From the NCBI GenBank assembly GCA_016763875.1, contig JAESSZ010000010.1, forward strand, positions 1 to 14,941: a stretch of 14,941 bases of DNA, read 5' to 3'. The DNA is from Nannocystaceae bacterium (GTDB lineage Bacteria; Myxococcota_A; Polyangia; Nannocystales; Nannocystaceae). The position numbers and the translations under genes are program-made. The notes under the pieces were generated by a model. It made no database searches. It was not told the DNA's origin and saw only the letters and a list, made by a program, of their open reading frames with translations. Positions 1 to 8,207 of this stretch are shown in pieces; within the stretch, counting starts at the first letter, position 1, and each line of letters starts with the position of its first letter.

Positions 1-2641
1 GCCGCATCCAGTCCGGCCAGATTTGGCCCGCCCGCCTGCGCTAAATCGGGCCGCCCCCCACCCCGCCCCTCGAGATGCGAGGCCAGTGTCCCGACCAACC
101 TGCCCGCGTGCACGCGACCCGAGGACAGGTCTTTGGTCACCGCCACAAGCAGGGTGGCCTTGCCACCGGCCTCGGCCGCGAGCACCACGACGCCGGACCC
201 GAGTTTGCCGCGAAGGATGTCGGCAGCCGCACGCAGCGACTTGGCGTCCGCGCCCGAGACGCGCCTGGTCAGCAACTTCACGCCGCTGACCTCGACGATA
301 TCGTCGCCATCATCGCCGCCGCCCGTCGCGAGTTTCTGCTGAAGCGCGCTCAGTTTGCGATCGCGATCCTTGAGCTCGCCCCGCAACTTCTCGATGCGCG
401 CGCCGATCTCCCCAACATTGGGTGCGTGCAGCCGACCGGCCGCATCCGCTGCGACTTCGGAAGCATCTGCATGTGCTGCACGGCGCCCATCCCGGTGACC
501 GCCTCGATGCGGCGGACACCCGCGGCCACGCTGCCCTCCGAGACGATCGCCAGCAACCCGATGTCGCCCGCGCGCGCAACGTGGACCCCACCACACAACT
601 CGACGGAGTCCTGACCAACACGAACAACCCTCACCTCGTCCGCGTATTTCTCCCCAAACAGCATCATGGCGCCATCCGCCTCCGCTTGAGCCAGTGTGGC
701 GAGCTTGGTCACCGTCTCGGCATTCGCCAAGACCATTGCGTTGACCCGTGTTTCCAACGCCCTGCGTTGGTCGGGCGTGACCGCTCGCGCGTGGGAGAAG
801 TCGAAACGCAGCCGATCGGGTGTAACGAGGGAGCCCTTCTGCGCCACGTGCTCGCCCAAGACCTCCCGCAACGCCAAGTGCAGCAAGTGCGTCGCACTAT
901 GATTGCGCGCAATCGCTGCCCGACGCTGCCCGTCGACCGCAACCGTGACCGTCTGGCCCTCTCGGATCGAGCCCGTCGTTACCCGGCCGCGATGCACATG
1001 CATCGAACCAACCGGCTTGAAAGTGTCGGTCACAGCGATCGACAATCCCCCCTCGACGGCAATTGTCCCCGCATCTCCCACCTGTCCGCCACTCTCGGCG
1101 TACATCGGAGAGCGGTCGAGCACCACCTCGACCTCGGTGCCCGGGGTTGCGGCGTCGATACGCGCACCATCCACCAACAACGCCACGACCTTGGCCTCGC
1201 CCGATATCGCGTCGTAGCCCGTGAACTCGGTGTCGCCCACCTGCTGGTGCACGCCGAAGTACACGTCGGCAACAGCCGACGCCTGTCCCAGATCTACCCC
1301 TCGACCGCCAGAGGACCCCTGCCGCTCCTTGAGCGCCGCTTCGGCGGCTGCCTCGTCCAGAGTTAGGCCGTGCTCCTCCACGATCACGCCCGTGAGGTCG
1401 AGTGGAAAGCCGTACGTGTCATACAGCTCTGCGGCGACGCCCGGCGGAAACCCACCCGAACCCTTGCGGTCAAAACTGTCGATAGCGCCACGGAGGCGCC
1501 GAAGGCCGCGGTCCAGCGTCCGCCGGAATGAGTCTTCCTCACCACGGACGACCTCGTCGATCGTTGCGGCGCGGGCCGTAAGCTCCGGGTAGACCTCGCC
1601 GAAACTCTGGACGACCTCGCGGCAGACCTCGTGGAAGAACGGCTCTTTCAGCCCGATCTCGGTGCCATGGCGAATCGCTCGGCGCATGATCCGGCGCAGC
1701 ACGTACGAACGACCGGCCCGGTCAGGAAACACGCCATCGGCGATCAGGAACGCGGTAGCGCGCGCGTGGTCGGCAATGACCCGCAACGATGACTCGCCCG
1801 CCGACGCAGGCATGCCCGACCCCGCAAGCGCGCGCGCGCGCTCCACCATGGGCGCGAGCAAGGCGGTGCCGTAGTTGCTGTCGTATCCCGCCACGGCCGC
1901 GGCCACGCGCTCGAGCCCAGAGCCCGTGTCGATACTTGGCTTGGGCAATGCCTTGAGTTCGCCATCCGCAACTTTCTCGTACTGCATGAAGACGAGGTTC
2001 CACAGCTCGACGTAGTTGTTTTCCTCGAACTCGGGCCCTGTGCGTGGCTGGTCCGCCGTCGCAGGCGCAACCTCGCCGTTATAGATGTGGATCTCGGAGC
2101 ACGGGCCGCACGGGCCCACATCGCTCATCTGCCAGAAGTTTTCCTTGGCCGAACAGCGATAGATACGAGCAGGATCGATGTGGGAGGTCCACAGCTCGTA
2201 GGCCTCCCCGTCGGCGGGCGCACGCTCACCGGTGCCGTCGAACACGGTAACCACGAGACGCTCCTTGGGCAGACCAACAACCTGCGTCAGGAACTCCCAC
2301 GCCCACGCAATTGCGTCCGGCTTGAAGTAGTCGCCAAACGAGAAGTTGCCGAGCATCTCGAACATCGTCTGGTGGCGCGGCGTGAAGCCAACGTTTTCCA
2401 GATCGTTGTGCTTGCCACCGGCCCGCAGGCATTTCTGCACCGTGACCGCACGCGAGTACGGCCGAGTCTCACGACCGGTGAAGACGTCCTTGAACTGATT
2501 CATCCCCGCGTTGACGAACAACAGCGTCGGATCGTTGAGGGGCACGAGCGGCGAGCTCGACACATGCTCGTGCCCACGCGAAGCAAAAAACTCAATGAAG
2601 CGCCGACGGATCTCGCCCGCCGATAGGTCTCTATCCGCCAT
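1..2641 (-). CDS. alaS: Alanyl-tRNA synthetase, frameshifted, 3' end beyond the left edge
   Basis: Charges tRNA-Ala with alanine in the cytoplasm and hydrolyses mischarged Ser/Gly-tRNA. The N-terminal class II catalytic core starts MADRDLSAGEIRRRF, followed by FVNAGMNQFKDVF, GFTPRHQTMFEMLGNFSFGD and VGPCGPCSEIH. The editing domain has the zinc ligands H581-SAT-H585 and C683-GGV-H687. After GMGAVQHMQ (near 470) the frame turns to nonsense and stops at 350, while the neighbouring minus-strand frame continues with ASEVAADAAGRL and the C-Ala hallmark GGGRPDLAQAGG down to the window edge. One missing base therefore splits the gene; joined, it exceeds 870 residues, as usual for AlaRS. The start is the ATG at 2641, which overlaps the preceding pilT-like stop by 11 bp with a GAGAAGG Shine-Dalgarno inside that gene; a TTG 12 bp upstream is less likely. 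Identity is certain; whether the frameshift is real or an assembly error cannot be told here. Confidence 0.96.
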
Positions 2642-3761
2642 ATCCCTTCTCAATCTCCATCCCGGTGCCCCCGCCGCCGCCGCCCTCGGAGACCCCGCGG
2701 AAATACAGTGCGAAGTCGTCAGGATTGGTCGAGGCCGCCAGGGCCATCTCGTAGGTCACCAATTTGCGCTGCACCAGGTCGGTCAGCGACTGGTCGAAAG
2801 AAATCATCCCGTAGGGATGCTGGCCATCACGGATCGCGTCCACGATCTCGTTGGTGCGCGCGGGATCAACGATCATCTCGCGGACGCGAGGCGTGTTGAC
2901 CATGAGTTCGACCGCAGGAATCATCCCGCGACCGTCGGCACGCGGCAAAAGCCGCTGCGACACCACAGCCGACAAGATCGACGCCAGCTGCATTCGGATG
3001 GCGTTCTGTTGATCCTGCGGAAACATCTGCACGATGCGCGTGATGGTCTCGGTGGCATCGAGCGTATGCAACGTTGAGAAGACAAGGTGTCCGGTCTCAG
3101 CCGCGAGCATCGCCGTGCCGATCGTCTCAAGGTCCCGCATCTCTCCGACCAGAACGACATCCGGGTCCTGACGCAGCGCGGCGCGCAGCGCGTTGGAGAA
3201 GCTCATCGTGTCAAAGCCCAGCTCGCGCTGGTTGATGACCGATCGCAGGTCGCGAAAGACGTACTCGATGGGGTCTTCGATCGTGATGATGTGACACGCA
3301 CGCTCGGCGTTGATCACGTTCATCATCGACGCCAACGTCGTGGACTTGCCCGAACCGGTGATGCCGGTGACAAGCACGAGCCCACGTTGCTCACGCGCGA
3401 GTTCCTTGACCCGCGTGGGCAGGTTGAGTCGTTCAAACGGCGGAATCTCCGCCGCAATGACACGCATCACCATGCCGCACTCTCCGCGCTGCTTGAACAC
3501 GTTGACGCGGTAGCGCAATGCGTCCGGCGTTGCGTAGGCGAGGTCGACCTCGCAATCCTTCATGAACTTCTCGTGGATCCGCTCGGTCATGATGTTCATC
3601 GCGAACGTCATGATCACGTCGCTGGTCATCGGCGGAACATCCTTGAGCGTCCGCAACGACCCACGGATCCGGAACACCGGGGGCAATCCGACCTTCAGAT
3701 GCACATCAGAGGCGCCGAGTTTGCGCGCTGCCTGAAGCACCCTGTCGAAGATCTCGTTCAT
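2631..3761 (-). CDS. Second PilT/PilU-like type IV pilus retraction ATPase
   Basis: A 376-residue hexameric secretion-type ATPase of the PilT/PilU branch, acting at the cytoplasmic face of the inner membrane to power pilus retraction. Seen: N-terminal GASDVHLKVGLPPVFRIRG, Walker A GITGSGKST (133-141), Asp box ITIEDPIEY (160-168), Walker B DVVLVGEMRD (201-210) and His box TGHLVFSTLHT (223-233). It lacks the zinc Cys cluster and the MshEN N-terminus of PilB. The PilT signature AIRxLIR is altered to PRVREMIVD (291-299), and the protein ends in a Gly6 run (360-365) and a short tail rather than a plain PilT C-terminus. It is therefore more likely a PilU-like paralogue than the main PilT, which is encoded at 9160. 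A TAAGGTAAG sequence lies about 10 bases before the ATG. It lies 70 bp downstream of the methyltransferase and overlaps alaS, so all three are probably co-transcribed. Confidence 0.9.
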   Translation of the reverse strand: MNEIFDRVLQAARKLGASDVHLKVGLPPVFRIRGSLRTLKDVPPMTSDVIMTFAMNIMTERIHEKFMKDCEVDLAYATPDALRYRVNVFKQRGECGMVMRVIAAEIPPFERLNLPTRVKELAREQRGLVLVTGITGSGKSTTLASMMNVINAERACHIITIEDPIEYVFRDLRSVINQRELGFDTMSFSNALRAALRQDPDVVLVGEMRDLETIGTAMLAAETGHLVFSTLHTLDATETITRIVQMFPQDQQNAIRMQLASILSAVVSQRLLPRADGRGMIPAVELMVNTPRVREMIVDPARTNEIVDAIRDGQHPYGMISFDQSLTDLVQRKLVTYEMALAASTNPDDFALYFRGVSEGGGGGGTGMEIEKGYGG

Positions 3762-3831
3762 GCCGCCAACTTACCTTAAACGCACCACCATGGCCCAACC
3801 GTCACCCGCCCTGCGCGGATGGACACGGCTA

Positions 3832-5112
3832 TTACGGCAACCGCAGCAGTTTGATCTTGAGGTAGCGACCTTCGGTGAAGGCCGCCGGAACCGGAAAGTC
3901 CTCCGGCAGGCCGCACTCGCCCGATAGACGGGCCTCGCGCTTGGCCCCGGCCGCACCGCGGCCCAGGGCGTACATCAACTCGTCTTCGCTGAGCCGGCTG
4001 GCGTTGCTGACCGCCAACACGTCCCCGCCGGGCGCGACCACGCCCGCCACGGCTGACATCAGATCTTCCCAATGTCGCAGCGCCGAGAACATCGCCCCCT
4101 TGACCCGCGAGAACGGCGGTGGGTCTACGATGACCAGGTCAAAATCGCGTTGCCGACGACGCATGCGCTCCAGGTAGCCAAAGACGTCGGCAACGACCCC
4201 TTCGCATGCCTCCGGGTCCAGTCCACTCGCGGCGAGGTTCTGACGGCACTTCGCGTGCGATCGCGCCGCCGCGTCGACGTTGACGACCTCGGCTGCCCCG
4301 GCTCGGACCGCCCGCATGCCGAAGGAGCCCGTGAACGAGAAGAGATTCAGGACCCGCTTGCCTGGCGACATACGCTCGGCCCACCGTCGGCCTTCGCGGA
4401 GGTCGAGAAACAGGCCCGGAGATACGGGGGCCGTCGGGTCGACGTGAAACATCAGGCCATCTTCGCCAACCGTGAGGTCGGTCGGCGCCGGTTTGCCCTT
4501 GAGATGAAACGCAGGCGGCCGGCGGTCTTCTGCGGTGACCGACTTGAGGCGGTCCTGCATGTAGATCCCGGCCGGGCGGACCACGTTGTTCAGCGCTTCA
4601 ACCAGATCGTCCATCCACGGCTCAGCGGCCCGTGAGTACTTGTAGATCAGTAAAAAGTCGCCAAGGCGGTCAACCGCCACCCCGGGCAGCCCGTCGCCTT
4701 CGCCGTGGATGAGCCGACACGCGCTCGCGACGGCTTTCGGCAAGCTCGCACGGGCCTGCACTGCAGTGCGAACGCGCGACTCGACAATCTCGGCGTCCCA
4801 GCGCGGGTCGGATCCGGCGGGGCCGGCCATGCGTACGGCGACCGCCCCCTCTGGCTCCACCAGTCCCCAACCGAGCGAGACCCCATCTTCATCGCAAACC
4901 TGGACGGGCGCACCCGGCGCGAGGCCATCGATCTCGCGTTGGATGCTGTCCCGGAACACCCATGGGTGCCCAGCACGGACATTGCTCGCGGCACGCTCGC
5001 CGACTTTGACGCCTCGGCCGCGCACGATGGGCCGCGAACGACCCGCCCCAGGTCCGCGACGCACTGCTTCGCGACCATCACTCCGGCCTCGCCGCGAATC
5101 GTCTTCCGACAT
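3832..5112 (-). CDS. PUA-domain class I rRNA methyltransferase, RlmI/RlmK family
   Basis: A 426-residue SAM-dependent methyltransferase that probably modifies 23S rRNA. After a basic, disordered N-terminus (1-35) comes a PUA-like segment with GHPWVFRDSI (48-57), the family linker LIHGEGDGLPGVAVDRLGDF (134-153), GLFLDLREGRRW (233-244), SAM-binding motif I LNLFSFTGSFGMRA (255-268) with acidic D280, motif IV DPPPFSR (330-336), and motif VI VSNASRLS (368-375). The layout resembles RlmI (m5C1962), but the catalytic Cys of RlmI motif VI (FSCSGL) is replaced by Asn370; DPPPFS plus VSN is closer to RlmK (DPPTFS, FSNN), an m7G2069 enzyme. The substrate base is therefore open. The start is the ATG at 5112: the reading frame stays open far upstream, but that stretch is antisense to pilB. 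No Shine-Dalgarno is seen; a TAAGCT -10-like box ends 8 bp before the ATG. It is divergent from pilB and probably heads the operon with the pilT-like gene and alaS. Confidence 0.87.
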   Translation of the reverse strand: MSEDDSRRGRSDGREAVRRGPGAGRSRPIVRGRGVKVGERAASNVRAGHPWVFRDSIQREIDGLAPGAPVQVCDEDGVSLGWGLVEPEGAVAVRMAGPAGSDPRWDAEIVESRVRTAVQARASLPKAVASACRLIHGEGDGLPGVAVDRLGDFLLIYKYSRAAEPWMDDLVEALNNVVRPAGIYMQDRLKSVTAEDRRPPAFHLKGKPAPTDLTVGEDGLMFHVDPTAPVSPGLFLDLREGRRWAERMSPGKRVLNLFSFTGSFGMRAVRAGAAEVVNVDAAARSHAKCRQNLAASGLDPEACEGVVADVFGYLERMRRRQRDFDLVIVDPPPFSRVKGAMFSALRHWEDLMSAVAGVVAPGGDVLAVSNASRLSEDELMYALGRGAAGAKREARLSGECGLPEDFPVPAAFTEGRYLKIKLLRLP

Positions 5113-5259
5113 GGGGCGGGAGCTTAGCAGAAGTCGACCTCGCGATCGCAGGTTGCAGTGCAGTTCGCGTGACACCGGCTGGGCGTCGCGGCCCCGTCGT
5201 CTGATACTCTCGCCGCGGCTTGGTGGCCGGCCCAACGTACGGGCGGCCCGGAGAGTTGC
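5113..5259. promoter_or_regulatory. Divergent promoter region between methyltransferase and pilB
   Basis: These 147 bp separate two divergent genes, so both promoters should lie here. On the plus strand a GATACTCT sequence (5203-5210) is a plausible -10 for pilB; no good -35 is visible. A GGAG Shine-Dalgarno (5250-5253) sits 6 bases before the pilB ATG. On the minus strand TAAGCT (5126 to 5121) ends 8 bp before the methyltransferase ATG. The promoter assignments are inference from weak matches. Confidence 0.4.
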
Positions 5260-6975
5260 ATGGCGGGAAACGAACGCATCGGTGAGATCCTCGTCCGCGA
5301 GAGCATCATCTCGACGGACCAGCTCAAGGAGGCCAAGGCTGACCAGCACCGCTCGGGCAAGCGGCTGGCGTACAGCCTCGCGAAGCTGGGCATCCTCGGC
5401 GAGAAGGAACTGACCGATTTCCTCGCCAAGCAGTACGGGGTCCCGTCGATCGGCTTGGCCGAGTTCGAGATCGATCCGCAGGTGATCGAGCTCATCCCCA
5501 AAGAAGTCGCGATCAAGCACACCGTGCTTCCGGTGCAGAAGGCGGGCTCGACGCTCATCGTCGCGATGAACGACCCGAGCAACATCTACGCAATCGACGA
5601 TCTCAAGTTTCTTACGGGTCTGAACATCGAGCCCGTCGTCACGACCGACGCCGCGATCGAAGAAGCGATTATCCGGTACTACCAGCAGACGGAACAACTC
5701 GAGAGTTACGACGAGGTCATCGGAGACCTCGACTTCGAAGACATCGACTTCGGCGACGACGTCGACGAGGAATTCGACGCCGTCGACAGCCAGGCCGAGG
5801 CCGAACAGGCACCGGTCGTCAAACTCTGCAACCTTATCTTGCTCAACGCGATCAGCAAGGGCGCCTCGGACATCCATATCGAGCCGTACGAGAAGTCGTA
5901 CCGCGTCCGCTACCGCATCGACGGCGTGCTCCACAAGGAGATGACGCCGCCCAACAAGCTCAAGAACGCGATCACCTCCCGCATCAAGATCATGGCGCAG
6001 CTCGACATCGCCGAGCGCCGCCTACCCCAGGACGGCCGCATCAAGCTGCGTATCGGCAAAAACCGGGAGATGGATTTCCGTGTCTCGACCCTGCCCACGC
6101 TGTACGGCGAGAAAATCGTCCTGCGTCTGCTCGACCGCGACAAACTCGAACTCGACATGACCAAGTTGGGCTTCGAGCAAGAGCCACTGGACAAGTTCAA
6201 GGAGTGCATTCACCGGCCCTACGGGATGTGCCTGGTGACGGGCCCCACGGGATCTGGCAAGACCACGACGCTGTACTCGGCGCTTTCGGAGCTCAACTCA
6301 GAAGCGGTCAACATCTCCACCTCGGAGGACCCCGTCGAGTACAACCTGGCCGGCATCAATCAGGTGCAGATGCACGACGACATCGGCCTGAACTTCGCAG
6401 CGTCCCTGCGATCGTTTCTGCGGCAGGACCCCGACATCATCATGGTCGGCGAGATTCGTGACTTTGAGACGGCAGAAATTGCCGTCAAGGCCGCACTCAC
6501 GGGTCACCTGGTGCTGTCGACGCTGCACACCAACGACGCGCCTTCGACGATCAACCGGCTGCTCAACATGGGGATCGAGCCGTTCCTCGTGACCGCGTCG
6601 GTCAACATGATCGTCGCGCAGCGGCTTGCGCGAAAAATCTGCGCCGCGTGTCCGGTCCCTGACGACCAGGCCAATGTGCAGGTGCTGCAAGAGGCCGGTA
6701 TGAAGGCCGCCGAAGCTAAAGTCTGCGAGCCCAAAAAGGGCGATGGGTGCCGTGCGTGCGGCGACACGGGGTACAAGGGCCGGGTCGCTTTGTATGAGGT
6801 CATGGTGCTGAACGACCAGCTCAAGGATCTTGTACTGCAAGGGGCAACGACGGCCGAGATCAAGAGCGAGGCTATTCGGATGGGGATGGCCACGCTGCGC
6901 CGGTCGGGGCTCAACAAGATCGCGGAGGGCGTCACCACGGTCGACGAGATTCTGCGCGTCACGGCGTCGGATTAG
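5260..6975 (+). CDS. pilB: Type IV pilus extension (assembly) ATPase PilB
   Basis: A 571-residue hexameric ATPase that powers pilin polymerisation through the PilC platform. The N-terminal MshEN/GSPII_E_N domain (1-145) carries two 24-residue motifs (6-29 and 35-58) resembling the c-di-GMP-binding motifs of MshE. An acidic linker follows (148-182; 17 of 35 residues Asp or Glu). The ATPase core has VRYRIDGVLH, Walker A GPTGSGKTT (328-336), Asp box TSEDPVEY, Walker B DIIMVGEIRD (392-401) and His box TGHLVLSTLHTND (H416, H423). A zinc-binding cluster (C461-x2-C464, C497-x2-C500, with an extra C489) identifies PilB/GspE rather than PilT. Length is normal for PilB. Its linkage to pilT, pilC and pilS favours pilus over type II secretion. 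The ATG at 5260 has a GGAG 6 bases upstream. The gene is separated from pilT-pilC by the Rieske and HPF-like genes, so it may be transcribed on its own. Confidence 0.96.
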   Translation: MAGNERIGEILVRESIISTDQLKEAKADQHRSGKRLAYSLAKLGILGEKELTDFLAKQYGVPSIGLAEFEIDPQVIELIPKEVAIKHTVLPVQKAGSTLIVAMNDPSNIYAIDDLKFLTGLNIEPVVTTDAAIEEAIIRYYQQTEQLESYDEVIGDLDFEDIDFGDDVDEEFDAVDSQAEAEQAPVVKLCNLILLNAISKGASDIHIEPYEKSYRVRYRIDGVLHKEMTPPNKLKNAITSRIKIMAQLDIAERRLPQDGRIKLRIGKNREMDFRVSTLPTLYGEKIVLRLLDRDKLELDMTKLGFEQEPLDKFKECIHRPYGMCLVTGPTGSGKTTTLYSALSELNSEAVNISTSEDPVEYNLAGINQVQMHDDIGLNFAASLRSFLRQDPDIIMVGEIRDFETAEIAVKAALTGHLVLSTLHTNDAPSTINRLLNMGIEPFLVTASVNMIVAQRLARKICAACPVPDDQANVQVLQEAGMKAAEAKVCEPKKGDGCRACGDTGYKGRVALYEVMVLNDQLKDLVLQGATTAEIKSEAIRMGMATLRRSGLNKIAEGVTTVDEILRVTASD

Positions 6976-7116
6976 CGGGTCGCTTTCGCGCCGGGCCGCC
7001 AGCGTCCCGCGCAGACCTGGGTCCGGGGTTCGCGCCTCACTCGGTCACGCACGCGGCCCCACCCCCGATCCGCTTGAGGTCTGGCTGCCGCCGCGGTACT
7101 CAAGAAGCAGCTGCGT
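6976..7116 (+). promoter_or_regulatory. Spacer upstream of the Rieske oxygenase with weak promoter-like match
   Basis: A 141-bp GC-rich gap after pilB. TTGAGG (7074-7079) and TACTCA (7097-7102) are 17 bp apart and end 14 bp before the oxygenase ATG, which fits a -35/-10 pair in spacing but only loosely in sequence. No hairpin followed by a T-run is seen, so no terminator is called for pilB. Confidence 0.25.
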
Positions 7117-8121
7117 ATGGGTGCCCGAAAAAACCTCCGGTACGACATTCCATTCTATACGCAAGGGTGGTTTCAGCTCGGCTGGAGCAAGGATCTCCGA
7201 CGCGGACAACTCAAGAAAGTCCGGCAGTTCGGCAAAGCGTTCACGCTGTTCCGGGGCAACGATGGCGTCGTCGATCTGCTGGACGATGTGTGCCCGCATC
7301 TGGGCGCCCACTTCAGCGCTGGCGGCTGCGTCAAGGGCAACTCCGTGCGCTGCCCCTATCACCACTGGAGTTTCGACCGCACGGGCCAGTGCACGGATAT
7401 CCCGTACGCCGACAAGATCCCCGCCAAAGCCCGCGTTGGTGCACACACCGTCGTCGAGCGCCACGGCATGATCTTCATGTACCGGAACAAAGCCGGTACC
7501 GAGCCAACGTACGATCTGCCGACGATCGAGGGCTTTGACCCCGACGAGTTCTTGGCTCCCTTCACCTACGAGTTCACGATCCGGATCCACGGTCAGGACA
7601 TCATGGAGAACTCGGTGGACAGCCCGCACTTTTGGGCGGTCCACGGCCATGAGATGCCGGAAAACGAGTTCCATGAGGACGGTGCGGAGCTTCGGATCAC
7701 GCAGACCGCCTCGGTGCATCGTTTTGGACAAAAGCTGCACTTCCAGCTGAAGTTCACGATGATCGAACCCGGGTTTCACTATGTCCACTTCCCAAGACTG
7801 CCCGGGGGAGCCACGGCGCTCGTTTTCTCCTCCCTCGTCCCTGTGGACGAGGAACACACCTCTCACCGCATGACGATGATGATCCGCAAAACGCGGATCC
7901 CCGGGTACTCCAACATTCTGCGTCGATTCATCGACTGGCAGATGATGCGCACCTACCACGAGGACATGCGGATCTGGGAGAGCAAAGAGTACCACGCACG
8001 TCCGATTCTCTGCGACGGAGACGGCTCGATCATGAAACTGCGGCGCTGGTACGCGCAGTTCCACGATCCCGTCGAAGACACGGCGACACGCCCCGACGTT
8101 AGAACCGTCGGCGTCGGCTGA
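7117..8121 (+). CDS. Rieske non-heme iron oxygenase, KshA / DAF-36-like
   Basis: A 334-residue oxygenase alpha-subunit that would hydroxylate or desaturate a hydrophobic, possibly steroid-like, substrate using O2 and electrons from a separate reductase. The Rieske [2Fe-2S] site is complete: C59-x-H61-x17-C79-x2-H82 (CPHLGAH and CPYHHWSF). The catalytic mononuclear iron motif D168-x2-H171-x4-H176 (VDSPHFWAVHG) is present with a downstream acidic ligand candidate D283. The C-terminal segment IWESKEY-ARPILCDGDG-RRWYAQF (286-315) resembles the end of 3-ketosteroid 9alpha-hydroxylase KshA and of the DAF-36/Neverland cholesterol desaturases, which is why that branch is favoured over aromatic-ring dioxygenases. 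There is no ferredoxin or reductase nearby, no signal peptide and no clear membrane segment. Only an AAGAAG precedes the ATG at 7117, so the start is supported mainly by the intact N-terminus (FYTQGWFQLGWSKDL). The exact substrate is unknown. Confidence 0.85.
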   Translation: MGARKNLRYDIPFYTQGWFQLGWSKDLRRGQLKKVRQFGKAFTLFRGNDGVVDLLDDVCPHLGAHFSAGGCVKGNSVRCPYHHWSFDRTGQCTDIPYADKIPAKARVGAHTVVERHGMIFMYRNKAGTEPTYDLPTIEGFDPDEFLAPFTYEFTIRIHGQDIMENSVDSPHFWAVHGHEMPENEFHEDGAELRITQTASVHRFGQKLHFQLKFTMIEPGFHYVHFPRLPGGATALVFSSLVPVDEEHTSHRMTMMIRKTRIPGYSNILRRFIDWQMMRTYHEDMRIWESKEYHARPILCDGDGSIMKLRRWYAQFHDPVEDTATRPDVRTVGVG

Positions 8122-8207
8122 ACGTCCGTGCCACCCCGGCCCGGAGCCGACCATCAATGCGCGCCGCGTTGCTGCGCTTGGGCGGCGCTACGCGCTACAA
8201 TGGCTGG
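8122..8207 (+). promoter_or_regulatory. Promoter of the HPF-like gene, with an inverted repeat
   Basis: TACAAT (8196-8201) matches the sigma-70 -10 consensus at five of six positions and ends 6 bp before the proposed GTG start, so the transcript could begin at or beside the start codon. No good -35 lies at 16-18 bp. A 7-bp inverted repeat (GCGCCGC 8161-8167, GCGGCGC 8182-8188, 14-bp loop) covers the -35 position and could be an operator or a hairpin; it has no T-run. Confidence 0.4.

Noticed and set aside
460..485. Programmed ribosomal frameshift in alaS
   Set aside because: No slippery heptamer, stop codon right at the site or obvious stimulating structure is seen; an indel explains it more simply.
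422..1366. Open plus-strand frame of 314 codons
   Set aside because: It lies antisense to the alaS editing domain and has no recognisable domain; high-GC coding DNA often gives such shadows.
2660..2690. GCC/GGC codon run as a DNA repeat element
   Set aside because: It encodes the short Gly6 stretch near the end of the PilT-like protein and is too short to be a separate element.
5113..5934. Long upstream extension of the methyltransferase reading frame
   Set aside because: It is antisense to the well-conserved pilB N-terminal region and resembles no family; the methyltransferase begins at 5112.
8157..8207. ATG at 8157 as the HPF-like start
   Set aside because: The extra 17 residues do not resemble the family, and the best -10 match lies inside them.
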